From: Xestospongia muta
Taxonomy: Eukaryota; Porifera; Demospongiae; Haplosclerida; Petrosiidae
Length of the DNA stretch: 64,000 bases
Assembly: GCA_963693285.1 (NCBI GenBank)
Contig: OY848917.1
Location: forward strand, 28,903,245 to 28,967,244
Direction: 5' to 3'
Position numbers and translations under genes: made by a program. A model generated the notes under the pieces. The model saw only the letters and a list, made by a program, of their open reading frames with translations, did no database searches and was not told the origin of the DNA. Below are positions 1-12,762 of this stretch, piece by piece; position 1 is the first letter of the stretch, and every line of letters begins with the position of its first letter.

Positions 1-750
1 TGATGTGTTTTGTCTTGTCTTCTTAGATGTTAAGCACGTATTACAATACTATTTATAAATGAGAGGATGTTTGTTATTAACACAGGTCCTATTGATTGTA
101 AGTGAAATGATTGTAATTGTATATTTGGAACAAAGATTACTGAAAGACAAAACCTGTTTAATTTATATTTTTTTGGCTTGATAAATGTACCAGTGATACC
201 ACTCTTCACATAAGTCACATTGTATCATATTCATTATTGTAGAAATGTTGTTGCATAATTTACGGGCCCATTCACGGTTCTTTTCATTTACTATATCAAA
301 AACAAGTAATTCTGTAGTAATTCATCCCAGACATGATCAGTGAAATAATGCTTCACGTCGTTAATTGTGTTGTCAATGATTTCATCTGGTAATGATGTTA
401 AAAGCTATTTGTTGTAATTAGTTCTCCATGTTGTGATAAGGTTTCGATACTCCTTTGATTGACAGTTATGGCTAGATTTTATATATATATATAGTGTAGT
501 AACAAATTTATTGATGATGTCACTATTGTAGTATCAACTGTTATCCTCAAGGTTTAATACATAATTACGCATACAACAGTTTTTCATTGTTTACAGTTTT
601 AATCTCGTTATCATATCTAAAATATGTGTCTATATAGTGTTTATTGAATATAAACTATGTGAGTTATTACTTACCTATAGCTGACTTAGGTAAATTGAGT
701 GATTGGAGTTTTGATAGAAGTGACTGTTATAGCTCATGTTTTTGTTTGTT
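1..750. other. No recognisable gene
   Basis: AT-rich sequence with many stops on both strands and a short (ta)n run near 481-494. A 62-residue open frame on the minus strand (30-218) has no motif I recognise and could be chance. The stretch may be the far end of the decayed SWIM-type element that lies just to the right. Confidence 0.4.
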
Positions 751-757
751 GGTTAGT

Positions 758-1910
758 TTAGTGATTTTTGTTAATGAAGAATTTTTTTGGTGGAGATAAT
801 GCTTTGTCTGCTGGTTTATTTGATATCCTGTTAAATCTAGATGATATTTCTATTATATTGACTTCAACAAGATTTAAAGCTGCTCTTATATTCTTTCTTA
901 TTTGTTGTAGGATATCTTCATCTGTACAGTGATCTAATAAGACATATAGATGATCCATATCTGTCTGTATGTCTTCTTTCATGACAGCTGTTGTAGTGTA
1001 TTCAGCTAAGACTTTTACTTCATGGAATATTTCCTCATTTCAAACATTGAGTGACTTCATAGGGACATTTAAAGGTTCTACAGTCTGGAATATGATTCAG
1101 GTGAGAGTTTATATATTTATAATAAGGTGAATATGTTTACACATTGTTGCATTGAAAGGAGAGTTAGGACATGTACATGTGTGCAAATGTTGCATTCCTA
1201 GTGTAATGTATGTGGCAACTTTGACAAATTGTTGATTCTTGATGATGTAATGGTTTTCAGGTTTTAATGTAGAGGTAACTGGCCATTCGTTACATTGAGT
1301 TTCTGTTACAACTTGTATTGAAAGGTTTATGCTATGTAGTGTGTACATATCTGTTGTCAATGATACCTGTTCTATGTCTTTACCTTTTCTAATTTTATTT
1401 GTCTCTCAAAAGCTTTGTCTTTTGCTATCTTTGTGAGTGTAATTATTGACACGTTGATTAATTTTACCTTTCATATACAAATAGTTTAGTATTTGATGGA
1501 ATGCTCCAACATACATGTTGGTGTTGATACCAGCTATTTTTTGTAGTGTGTAACACGCTGATGTTTGTGTTGACTGTACTCTAGCTTGAAGTACTTATCG
1601 AAACATTGTGTGCTCTCATTATTGTCAGTACATGTCTTAAAATTATTGAAATGTAGTTCAAAGTTGTTGTCATCTTCGTCAAGAGGTGTGTGGAGTGTGG
1701 TAGATTTGACACTTCTGGTCTTTGTCAATGATAAATTTTAAGGCACCTCCTATACATGCCAAAAACATAGGTTTTTTGTGCATGTCTATTGAATACTGAT
1801 ATCCATGCATTATATAGAACCCATCCAAGTCATCAGACATAAAACCCTTTGGAAATATTGTTCCGGTCTTTTTCTTAAGGTGTTTAAAGTAATATGTCAG
1901 TAGTATTTGA
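758..1910 (-). mobile_element. MULE/SWIM-type transposase remnant
   Basis: Several minus-strand blocks in order look like pieces of a transposase with an RNase-H-like DDE core and a SWIM zinc finger. About 1890-1745 gives a stretch containing FMSDDLDGFY, similar to the second-aspartate region of SWIM-containing MULE-like transposases. Then comes an acidic linker at 1728-1534. At 1360-1109 a block with WPVTSTLKPENHYII leads into CTCPNSPFNATMCKHIHL, which fits the SWIM pattern CxC-xn-CxH. A last block (982-758) resembles the helical tail after SWIM in this family. The frame is broken between blocks, so the element is dead. The SWIM call is firm; the exact superfamily is an inference. Confidence 0.5.
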
Positions 1911-1919
1911 TCCTATCTG

Positions 1920-3432
1920 TTACTTAGGCACCATGAAACTGGATAGCCCTCGCTGTATATTGGTATATCAGTATATAGGCCTGTTTTTGTACAATCACAT
2001 ATGATCCATGTTGTATAACTTGAAGTAATTGTATTTTATTATCATCACTTGTATAGCCTACCAAGGAGTCATCCATTTTGTACCACCTTTTGTTGTTTTA
2101 AAATGTAGGAAACATAATGACCTTGTGTAGAAGATGGTCCAGTGTGCTCTATCAATGCCACCAGGTTGAACATAACTGTAGCTCCCTAAATTGTAAATAT
2201 TATGATAACTTGTAATTTTGCTTTAAGCCCCCGTGCATCACAAAGATACAATTCTTCAGAAAAAGGTAGTAGTGATGTACATTTTTTGTGCTTGGTCATT
2301 CTACTAAAGAATCTATAGATGTAATTTGTTCTTTCATATATTTATTGTCAAATAATGAGAAGAGTATACGTTCGTAATTGAAGTATCAAAATTGATGGCA
2401 ATTTGCAGATCTTGTTGTACTGTTGTTCAAGTTTGTTTGTCACATCTACGTTCTTTTAGGATGTTTGAAGGGAGGCATTTCGCCTCCTCCCCCTGCAAAT
2501 GGTTTTGCTGCCCCTGAGCTTGCAGCAAAGTACATTAATTTTTATTTTATGTATTTTAGCTCCAACCTCGCCCCCCCTCTATCTCTCGAAACATTGGTTT
2601 GCCCCTCCCCCTGAAAATTAAATAAAAACCATGACATGTATTGTTGGTAATGAACTTAATTATATTGGACTAGTTGAAATGCATTAATCACCTTGGACAT
2701 AATACCCCTTTTTTTCAGTTAAAATCTCTTTTTGCAATGAGTTTTGATTGTATCTTCATGTTAACTCCCTGGATGATATTTCCAATGTATTGTCAACATA
2801 TTAATAGTAACTGTTTATGTCATACCTGCACAACTACTTGTAGATTTGATTGGTTACTTTTGGAAGATCCAGACAATCCACATTTTAGACATTCAACTGT
2901 ATTATGTTAAATATACATTTTATGTACATATGTATTCTTACTAGTAGTAGATATTGTAGTTTCAGTTAATTTGTGTACACTGGTATCACTAATGATTAAA
3001 TTAATATATCAAAAAACACTAATATTTACTATAAATACCTCTCTTTGATTTGAAGAAGAGCTTAGTAAGAAACTCATGGACATCTTTTGATCACCTGGAG
3101 ACCAGTGTGGAATGAATTCTATAAAATATGCAATTTGCTTCATATTAGTTTTGTCAATTGCTGTTCAGTTGATTGTAGATTTCTGTTGGCTGTATCACCT
3201 TAGTCCCCTCCTGCATGCAGAGATTTTGTAATTTTTTTATCAAGCATATACAGCATAATGTAGCTAAGAGTACATTTATATCATTATGATATTGATAATA
3301 ACAATTCTTATTGCATTCTTTATGTTTATTTATATATTCTTGTAGGAAAGGAATATAAAGGATTGCCTGAAGAGTTACATTGCAAGCGTTTCCTAGATTT
3401 ATTAATACTGAGGGAAGACTTGAGTCCATTAC
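1920..3432 (-). pseudogene. Ubiquitin-specific protease (peptidase C19) pseudogene
   Basis: Read on the minus strand, the landmarks of a USP catalytic domain appear in the right order but in different frames. Near 3410-3340 there is a Cys-box-like stretch (LINLGNACNVTLQAIL). Near 3090-3050 lies KDVHEFLTKLFF, matching the family's QDAxEF box. Near 2900-2840 a CxxC pair (ECLKCGLSGSS) precedes a possible splice donor. Near 2190-2110 is the His box with LVALIEHTGPSSTQGHYVSY. Near 2085-1940 is the C-terminal box (RWYKMDDSLV, then AYILIYQ). USPs remove ubiquitin from proteins. Frame changes between boxes, for example between the His box and the last box, indicate a broken gene. Some frame changes could be short introns I have not resolved. 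Confidence 0.65.
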
Positions 3433-4660
3433 AGCTCTCAGTAATCTTAACTGAGCACAGTATAATTTGAATTATGCTTATTACTGTTTATTATTCATTA
3501 AAAATGTCATATATGATAATTGTGCCCCGCCCATTGTGAATATTAAGTGACTTGTTCCTCTGGCTAGGAGCAGTCTATCTAGCTGAACCCCACCTACCAG
3601 ATCCTCCTTTTCGAAAGCTGTATTTCGAGTCTGTATTTCGGCGATTAAAATAATTATGCAGACACTGTTAATTATGATAATTTGGACCTCCTACAATCAA
3701 GTTTTCAGATTTTTTATTGAAGTTTTTGATCTTTGATATTTGAGCAGTAACACAAATGTACATACATCTATCAACTCTGTTCTTCATATGTTTTAGCCAT
3801 AGAATACATTAGTACCCATAGAACATAGGAATGTCATTAGTATACACATGTTTTGTTAAGACAAGCATAGTAATACAGCTGCATTAACAAGGCTATAATT
3901 TTTTAAAAAATTGTTATTATTGTTTGAATTTATCATTTTTACAGTGAAGCTTTTGAATTTTGAAATTAAATTGAAGAGCTAGCAGAAAGAATACAAAATA
4001 CACCAATATCATAGTGCACATGATAAATGCTAATAAAATTATTTATTACTTGTTGTGTGTTAACAGTTAATCTTCATACATTATTTTAAATTGTCACATA
4101 CAATAATAAAATTAAATGATACAATTGGACACACAAGTAGACATATATGTTCATAATACATGGCTTAAACCATTATAAGACTACCTTACATACAGAAATT
4201 GTCAGAAAGTAATGTTGTTAGAAGTATATTCATAAGTTACAGCAAGGATTTGCAATGAAATAATACTAACAACGATACTAGAGGCACACTTAAAAACATA
4301 ATATGGTTTCAAGCAAATCTTGGTTACCAAAGTGTCATCAATGTTATGTACATGGAGTCTAATTGAGTTATGCACAAAGCCAATTATAGTAACTAAATAC
4401 ATAAAGTCAATCCAGGAAGTAATCCAAAGTAATACCCAGTAATAGAAGCCATTAGCAAGAGATGGATACTATTTCAACAAGGCATCTATAATTAACCAGT
4501 AGTCACATACAAACAAAGCTCTTCAAGTACAGCATCACATCATTCACTATAATGACATACTCTATAAACTATTGCTTGTCTCACAAACTTAAGATAACCC
4601 TAATTTTACAATGTATTATTTTGTTAAAATAAACACTCTAATAATAACATTGTAAAACTA
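3433..4660. other. Non-coding stretch with one dispersed repeat
   Basis: No coding signal is visible. The interval includes the copy of a dispersed repeat at about 3570-3806. The rest (3807-4660) is AT-rich spacer that leads to the 3' end of the minus-strand IgGFc pseudogene; short open frames here have no motif. Confidence 0.4.
3570..3806. repeat. Dispersed repeat, copy 1
   Basis: This stretch is clearly similar to 53705-53935. Shared blocks include cctacaatcaagttttcaga followed by gctctgttcttcatatgttt-like sequence, with small differences throughout. No open frame is shared. It is probably a short interspersed or MITE-type element; at the second copy a perfect hairpin marks its edge. Confidence 0.6.
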
Positions 4661-4668
4661 CAATAATG

Positions 4669-5990
4669 CTAAGTATTTCCATGATTACATAATATAGCTA
4701 TTCTTAGTTTATGAGGGAGTAACAGTGGACAGAGTCTGGCAGTTTGATCTTGATAGCTGACATTGTTAATATTACTTGAAAGAGAATAATTAGCTAATAC
4801 ATAACCAACTACACTACTGCCGTCATCACTATTAATTGTAGTCCATTTTTCTGATCCAAGTGAAACATCGTTTAATAACATTAGAGAAGAATTGAAGTTT
4901 GATAAAATAACAGCTAAGTTCATATATTTTGTAGACGACAACAGAGTGATAGCAGGAAATATAGTACTAGCCACATAGTGTAGGAAAGGAGGAACAATAA
5001 CTACAGCAGGGTCACCAGGAATATAATTTTCACCATCTGAATCAAGCCCTTGTCCCAAAGAAAACTGTGCTACAAGAATAGGATTATTTGCATAAATATG
5101 ACAAATGTTTCGACCAGCGATCAATTGTAATGCTGTATCATCTTCCTCTAGTGATGGTATCTCATATTTGATGTTTGATTGACAAGATCTATTGATGTTA
5201 GTATTATCTTGTGAGCTGACAAAGTTCAACAGATAGCCTGACTTACGAGTAGAGAATGGACTTACAAGGAAGGAATTACCCCAAGATGCTGATGGAGGTA
5301 TTTGCTCACCAAGAAAGTCACAAGGAGGTATTCCTGGTGTTGGTGCTTCACCACATGTGTGTCCTGAGTAGACAGCAATTAGTTTGTTTGAAACAACTTT
5401 TGAACCAATTAGATCATTTGTTGAGTCAATTAAAAATGTTTAAAGATAGTCCAGTTGAATAGTTACAGAATTTCCTCCTGTATCATGATATTAATACCAG
5501 TGGGGCTCAGATCATGAGGAATAGTTATATTATCTGTAGGAGTTATAGTAATAATAGTATCATTGTTGGCAGATACAAGGACGAGAGTACTAAATGAACC
5601 AACAGTATTACTACTAGTGGAAATAGCATAGTAAACATATTCATTGACAGGATATCCCCAGGTAGGATAACTCTGATAGACACCAGCTGTTTGACTACCA
5701 CTAACAGCAACAAAGACCAATATTTTGTTGCATTATCCTGTAGACACTATGATACCTTTCTCTCGATCTATCCTACTATCAACAGTATTACTTATATCCA
5801 TAATGACAGTTGTCAATGTATTAGAAGCAACTGAGCTACTTGATATAGTTCCTGCTACGTTTTTGACTGTAAAATTGACTGGTTTATTTTCCAAAGTAGT
5901 AATAACAAGTAAAGACCCTGTTTTTATAGAATAGTCAGTGCTCCAATAATATGAGAACTTGCTGATGTACTCCAGCCATTTAAGTATGGT
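4669..5990 (-). pseudogene. IgGFc-binding-type domain pseudogene
   Basis: Read on the minus strand, the blocks match the N-terminal domain of IgGFc-binding proteins, a secreted or cell-surface module. In order: about 5925-5745 (VNFTVKNVAGTISSSS and on), 5720-5463 (NDTIITITPTDNITIP), about 5470-5230 (STNDLIGSKVVSNK, then SASWGNSFLVSPF) and 5229-4669 (DPAVVIVPPFLHYV). The frame is broken at least three times: a stop just before 5720, a frameshift near 5465 and a stop near 5440. Otherwise the domain is well kept, so the gene died fairly recently. The product would have been extracellular. The gene points away from the plus-strand receptor remnant that starts near 6.3 kb. Confidence 0.7.
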
Positions 5991-6271
5991 GAAAAACGAT
6001 TTTCATTTTTAAGTTTACTTTCATCATAAATCTACTTAATGATTGAGAACATGTTATAAGACAGTTTACAATGTCACTGCAATGTTGGTTAGACAAGGGT
6101 GAGGGTTGGAACCTGTAGCCATCTAGATTTTAATTTTGAAATTTTAGTTCTCTCAGGCATTCCTTATAGGTTTTGCATGCATAATATTCACACGTACCCT
6201 GTAAACAAATTGTCAATAATATTATTAATTGTAATAGCTACACATAGTGCCAATGTGTCACTTTGTTGCAG

Positions 6272-9200
6272 CTTATAGTACTGAGTCACCCCTCCCTCAA
6301 TTTGGTGGATTAAACATGATTCCTTATGGATATGAAGGTATAAAGAACCATTTTTATTTAATGCCATTTATTTTAATTTCTATATAGTTATAACTCCATC
6401 TTCATCACCATCAATTGATAATATTTATTATGTTTGTTTGTTTATTATTTTTGTTTTAAAGATCTTATTATTAATCTGACACCTTTGGTGGAAGTAATGA
6501 ATGGTTACACTGCTGTTCTAAACTGTAGTGCTAGTGGTAACCCTCCTCCTACTGTACACTGGATATTTCGTGGTAATAACATAACAAATAATACTGTTAA
6601 GTATATTATTACAAATGGAGTCTTAACAATACTGAATGTAAAGCTTAAAGATGCTGGAGATTATCATTGTACTGCATCTAATGTATACAGATTTGTGAGT
6701 GGCACAATTGAGTTAAAAGTTCAAGGTAACTCTACACTTTAAATGCATAAAATTTATCAACTCTATTTAACAGTACCTCCATCTTTTATTAATGTTCTAT
6801 CAACTAAGACATTTGGTATTCTTGGTGGTAACGTGAGTATCAACTGTACTGCTTATGGTATTCCTAGACCTACTGTGACCTGGAGAAAGAATAATGAACA
6901 CATATCCTCATCTTCCCCTGGCATTACTATTATTAATGATAATGTGACAGTTCATCAAGTTACAAGCTACCTCGTGTTGAGTCATATTTCTCATAATGAC
7001 TCAGGAATATATCACTGTAATGCAACTAATGAATTAGTTGAAGTGAAATCCATCATCTCATCTGGAAGGGTATCCATTTTGTTGAGCTGATAATGAAGCT
7101 AATTTAGGAGTTGTATTAACAACACCATTTACATTACAAGTAATAGAACGTAAGTGATTAGCTATTCTTGAATACTTGTTATTAAAAATTTATTTTAGCT
7201 CCACCAACCAATTATTGTTTGAGTTCTCCATGTGATAAAAATGGTAAATGTCATAGTTTGAGTAACAGATATTTATGTGATTGTTATGATGGATACACTG
7301 GTATCAATTGTGAACAAGGCAAGTTATGAATGATTTCAATATCTAGTTTATTTGTTTCAATACAGTTGTTGTGGTATCAGTTCCACCACAAATTACACAG
7401 CCTCCTAAAAATACTTCAGGGAATCTCTACTCTTCTACTAACCTCACATGTAAAGCTACTGGTTCTCCTATTCCTACTATTCTATGGTATAAAGATTATG
7501 TGTTAATTCCCAATAATAATATTGATTCCTCTGTATTGTTATTCTCTGAATTGGATTTAACTGATCGAGGATTTTACAACTGTAAAGCTAGGAGTATTAT
7601 AGATGGAAAATTGTATTTGCAGCATCTTCAAGAGTACTTTTAAATATCACAGGTATGAAAGATTTTTATATTATGATGTCTACTATTTATTTAATCCAGA
7701 TGTTGTTCAGTATGAAGCTAAAATAGAACTACCAGATGACTTTTATGAGAGAAGTAATTTGAGTATATCTGATAGGATCTCTGATCTTATTAACAAGGTA
7801 GCTGATGTGTCACAAATGTTATTATTTAGAAAACAATTATCTTAATGGTAGTCAACTGACCAATACCTCAAACACCTCATTTTTCTTCATTCAAATTTTA
7901 ATGCTAGCAACTTGAAGTCAATACTTTCATTTTTCATTAGATATTTTATCAGTAAAAATTTCGTTATACTGCACAAGTTCATACTATTCCTATTGTTATT
8001 ACTTTGTTAACAAAGAGTGGAGCTTCTGAAGAACTCAAGGATGGTATAGAACATCAAATCAAATGGCTATGCTAGACAGACAACTTAGTGTCAATATTTC
8101 AGTAGCCAAAGTAGACAGATTTGGTAAAACTTATTTTAATTTATGTTTGATTTTTGTGTTTATAAAATGGCTGTCCCCTGACAAAACTATCATACCATCA
8201 AATTCTGGCAAGAAAGATCTTGAAATTAATATTCTCTTCTGGCCTGAAACTAATATTGGAGAAGCTGTATATATAGTCAGCTGTCCTTGTGGAAATGACA
8301 GTTCAGGAGGACAAATATTACAAGCTAGTAGATATTGTGGAGGAAACTTTACTAGCAGTGTTGAGTGGTCTAAAGGAAATGTAGCAGTTTGTAATTTCAG
8401 TGACTTAGCAAGAAAAAATATGTCGACTAAGAAATGTTGTTTATTAGATGTAAATACAGGAAAGCAATCATTATTTCACTCTTTAGGTTCCTGTAGTTGA
8501 GAGAGTAGTATGGTTGGAGAACCTTACAAGTAACAGTGATGTTTTAGGATCAACTGAAGTGACATCAAATGTGAGTGTACTGGTGACAGCTACTGAAGGT
8601 GTATCTGGTAATATTACAGTAAGGAATTCTTTTAATCAACATGACAATAGCTCTTTTTATATCACCCTTAAAGTTGACAACAACATTTTTAGAAGTAGTG
8701 GACAACATATTAGATGTCAATCAAGATACATTACAAACCAGTCAAGAAACCTATAACACATCAGCTAAGTTAGTTTGTTATTTCAAGTAAATACTAGTAC
8801 ATATTTCGTAGGATATTGGAAGCTATTGAATCAGTTGTAGAGAATATACCACTTACTAATAATACATCAGAACCTGTTGTAATTTCTCAAAAGTCATTTG
8901 CTGTATCTTTGCAACAAGTAGACATTGAAGAATTTAAACAATCTGGTCAAATATTCAGTGTAAATTTTGGTGACTTTTCTAATAAAAACCAAAGCCTTAA
9001 TTCCAATGATCTTACATTTGGAGGATCTAATCAACAACCAACTGCTGCTATCAATCTACCCAGAAATTTACTAAATGGACTTCCAAATATCACTAAAAAT
9101 ACTAGGATCACTCATTCAGTATTCATCACTGACTCATTATTTCTGAGGAGAGAAAATAATTTTCAAGAGGTTGGCAGCATTATTTTATCAGCTGCTGTAG

Positions 9201-10108
9201 TAGAAAGAGATACTATCAATGGACTCAATCCTCCTGTGGGTCTTAGTTTCGTGATCAATCCAGTGAGTATAGGATTTTCTATTTGTTTATTGTCTGCTTT
9301 CTTTACTTTAGAATATAAATGGTTCATCTCCTCAGTGTTCATTTTGGAATCAATCTTTAGATGGTAAATGTGATTTTGATATAATAATTTTAATTCTTAC
9401 AATAGATGGATATGGAGATTGGTCAAGTAAAGGGTGTTGTAGTGTTACCAACAATGATACAGAAGTTCTCTGTGAATGGAATCATCTCACAAGTTTTGCT
9501 ATATTATTGGTAACAATTGTTTGTTTAATGATATAAATATTTATCTCATATTCAGGATGTGTCTGTGACTGTTGAACCAACAGAGAGAACAGGATTGACA
9601 TTGTTTTTGGATGCTGTGATTTACATTGGTATCATTGTGTCCCTGTTTGCCTGATTATAACTATTATCTCATATCTCTCTAACAAGTAAAATACTACAGT
9701 GTTAATGAATTGTTATGTTTTGTTCTTACAGGAAACTTCGTACTTCTGACCATGGACAACTTCTCCGCAATTTATGTTTTGCTTTAATGGGTCTTTACAT
9801 TACATTTATTTTTGCTGTTCACAGTCGAGATGTTCCAGGTCTCTGTGCTGTTACAGGAGCAGTGTTACAGTATTTTTTCCTGGTGACATTTATGGTGATG
9901 GCTGCAGAGGTTATTAACCTGTACATGAAATTAGTGATTGTTCTTGGTCAGAAAATTAGACATTTTGTTTTGAAGGCTACTATTGTATCTTGGAGTAAGT
10001 ACTGATAGTATTGTTATTATTTGACTCCCTTTTATTGTGTATTAGTAACTCCATTCTTTATTGTGTTGTTCTGCTTTGCTCCCAATTACAAAAACTACTT
10101 GAGTGATC
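6272..10108 (+). pseudogene. Truncated, frameshifted copy of the SRCR-Ig adhesion GPCR
   Basis: From the Ig exon at 6462 onward this stretch aligns with the intact gene from 28245 to about 32995, introns included, so it is a recent genomic duplicate. It keeps counterparts of Ig4, Ig5, EGF, Ig9, HormR, GAIN, GPS and the first membrane segments. Damage seen: Ig5 is fused directly to the end of Ig8 (around 7083), removing Ig6-7 and most of Ig8 and giving an in-frame stop; one base is lost near 7610; a splice acceptor near 7970 has changed from ag to cg; a length change near 8050 shifts the frame; a conserved GPS cysteine is now tryptophan (CEWNHLTS); one base is lost in TM1 near 9650. A possible 66-base phase-1 exon at 6272-6337 has no partner in the intact gene. 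The copy ends at about 10162, where a LINE fragment begins. Confidence 0.85.
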
Positions 10109-10162
10109 ATTTGTGAGTAAAATTAAAGCTTAATTTAAAAATGTTATTACATTTATCACTTA

Positions 10163-10918
10163 ATTATCTTCAGAATATCTTCCAATTTTCCCATACTTTA
10201 TCTCAATGGCTTTCCCTTAGAAAGAGTTTACTCCTTCAAATACTTGGGTGTTATCCTGAACTCTCAGCTGTCTTGGTCTCCTCATATTGACTATATCTGC
10301 TCCAAAACCAGAAAACTCCTCGGTTTTATTTTCCTAATTTTTATTTTCACTCTTCTCCTTCTGCTCTATTCAAACTTTACCAGTCCCTCATCCTCCCCCA
10401 TCTCTCTTACTGTTCATCTCTTTGGGACCCTTACCAACTGAAGACATCAAGAAACTTGAAGATGTTCAGTCTTTTGCACTCAAGTTATGTACAAAACAAT
10501 GGTCCTCTGATTACCATTCTTTATTATAACAACTTTCCCTTCCCAAACTCTCTTCCAGAAGGAAAATTTCCAAACTTTTCCTTCTCTATAAATTCATTCA
10601 CAACATTTTATTTATTCCAAGTAACATTCTCAACTTTCAAGACAGTTTCTCATCTCATCTTCGCTTTTCTCACCATCTAAACATTAGAGTCCCCTATTCC
10701 CAAACCAATTCTTCCTTGTATTCCTTCTTCCTAAACACTTCTGCCCTGTGGAACTCACTTCCACCATCTGTTAAAGACTCTAACAGTCCAATAATTTTAA
10801 GAAATTCCCTCCGTCATTTATTCAAGTAATTACCCATTATTTATTTATATAATGTCATCATTGCTCTTTGTACTAGTCTCTGACTATTGAGCAATTTATT
10901 GTGTTTCTATAAAAAAAA
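10163..10918 (+). mobile_element. Non-LTR retrotransposon 3' fragment (reverse transcriptase C-terminus)
   Basis: At 10195-10830 the translation, with frameshifts, follows the C-terminal part of LINE reverse transcriptases: SFKYLGVILNSQLSWSPHID, then LYQSLILPHLSYCSSLWDPY, then WNSLPPSVKDS and RNSLRHLF. An A-run (about 10909-10917) ends the unit. It interrupts the receptor pseudogene: the left flank matches the intact gene up to the intron before its last exon, then similarity stops abruptly. Only the 5'-truncated end is present, as is usual for LINE insertions. CR1, RTE and Jockey types cannot be separated here. Confidence 0.75.
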
Positions 10919-12365
10919 TGATTTAATGTAGGAAGTGTGAAAGATGTAGACAAAGATACAAATGACAGAACACTTGAAGTAGATGAACTAGAGGATGTCA
11001 TGTTAATACATGCAGGTAGTAGTAAATGACAATAATACAATGCTGGTATTTGAGATGATTTAATATGAAATGAGGATACTAGTGTTTGTCTGATATAAAG
11101 GTGTGAATAATATGTTTTTATAACAAATAACTAGTAATAAATGATATTTACTTATTAAGAACGTTACTAAAGGATCATTATAATATATCTTTGTTGTAAG
11201 GTCTAAGTAACTGATATTGATGAAGGACCAGGTGAATGTACATTAAAATCTATATGTCAATGAAGTCGTCCACTTTCTCTTTGTTCGTATAAACAGACCT
11301 GACTAGATGAATTTAATTAGTGGGACATTAGCATAAAATTTACCTCTTAAAACTCCAGTGGTGTCACAGGATAATACTTGCATACATTAGTAGCTATTGA
11401 TATATTAGCAGTAACTAACTAAATCCTTGTTTATTGTAACAATAAACAATATATAAATGTATCAACATATAAATCTTTTTATCATATAATCTAGTTATAC
11501 AAAGTGATAATAGTAATTATGTTGGATAGTATAAACACACACCTGTTGTAGCCATGTTACTTGTCTCACACTATAGTCTATAGTAGAAAAGATGGGTGCC
11601 TATCATTGACAAATATTCATGTGGCATTATCAAGTAGTATAATAGAAACAATACTGTTACCAACATTGTATCATCATTTTATAGATAGGTCTGGGACAAC
11701 CAGAAGGAGGAGGAAGATGATAATCAGAATCTATTAACTTCACTGTAAAAATTGATTGGTTGATTTAACCATTAGTTAATTGTACAGGTTGCTTGCAAAC
11801 CTTTTTTAAAAACTGTTTCCATTGTTTGTGTAGCTACATAAACATCAATTTAGTAATACATTATTAATCAAAATAGTATTATGTTTACACGAAACAATAA
11901 ATCCACTCCAGTTTTATTTATAACTGTATCATACCTTACAAATATCTTGTTCTTGTGTGATCTCAATATCTTTCAATTTTCCTTGTGACATATTATAACA
12001 ACTCCAAGTCTAGAAAGGCCATTTTCACATCTTCCACAACTATTGTTATTGATAGCTATGGAAGATGTGAAGGTTGCCTTTGTAGACTATACTTCACTTC
12101 ATGTTCCACTTCATTCATCTTTAAGCATCCTAAATTTTCTTAGCATGCTACAAGTACCAGCATCAAAAGATATGGTTCGATACTATTCATAAAGCTCACT
12201 TGTACGACATTTTTGGGATAATTTATTAATTCATTATTTGGTCAATACCAATGAATAATTAAAATCAAACAGAAGCAATATAATGTGCACACTGTCGACG
12301 GAGTTTTAATTGGTTGGGTTTCACAAGGCGCCCAGTTGTGCTCGAACTAGTAATAGCTAAAGAAG
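10919..12365. other. Spacer upstream of the giant receptor gene
   Basis: One exon-like block, 10932-11015, lies between a good acceptor and a gtagta donor. It is open for 28 residues rich in Asp and Glu, and might be the displaced tail exon of the receptor pseudogene; this is speculative. At 11741-11890 lies the left half of a MITE that begins tcactgtaaaaattgattgg. No other coding signal is visible. The promoter of the receptor gene should lie in the last few hundred bases, but I see no convincing core element. Confidence 0.4.
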
Positions 12366-12420
12366 ATGACAATACTGCTGTATGTATTATTAATTGCACT
12401 TTCATCTCATCAAACTGCAG
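12366..12420 (+). other. Signal-peptide exon of the giant receptor
   Basis: Fifty-five bases from ATG to a gtaaga donor encode an 18-residue hydrophobic leader ending SSHQTA. It ends in phase 1, matching the SRCR exon at 12513. The in-frame TAG at 12354-12356 rules out an upstream extension within this exon. Confidence 0.8.
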
Positions 12421-12718
12421 GTAAGACATAACAAGGCAAACTTTTATACTTAGTTTTGTTCTTGTGTATATATATATATATATAATGCAAAAAATTCTAT
12501 TCCTTATATAAGGATCCTGTACTTATGGCAACGTCAGTCTTCAAGGTGGCTCTAACCAGTATGAAGGTCGAGTTGAAGTCTGCATTAACGATACTTGGAA
12601 CACAGTTTGTGATAATGGTTGGGGATCTACTGATGCCAGAGTGGTTTGTAAACAGCTTGGATACTCTTACACAGGCTGTAAGCTAAGTGTTAGATGTGTA
12701 GATATATAGACGATGTAG

Positions 12719-12762
<44 letters not shown>

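Noticed and set aside
2423..2614. Plus-strand open frame with Pro-rich sequence
   Set aside because: Low-complexity C-rich sequence inside the minus-strand USP pseudogene; no splice or domain support.
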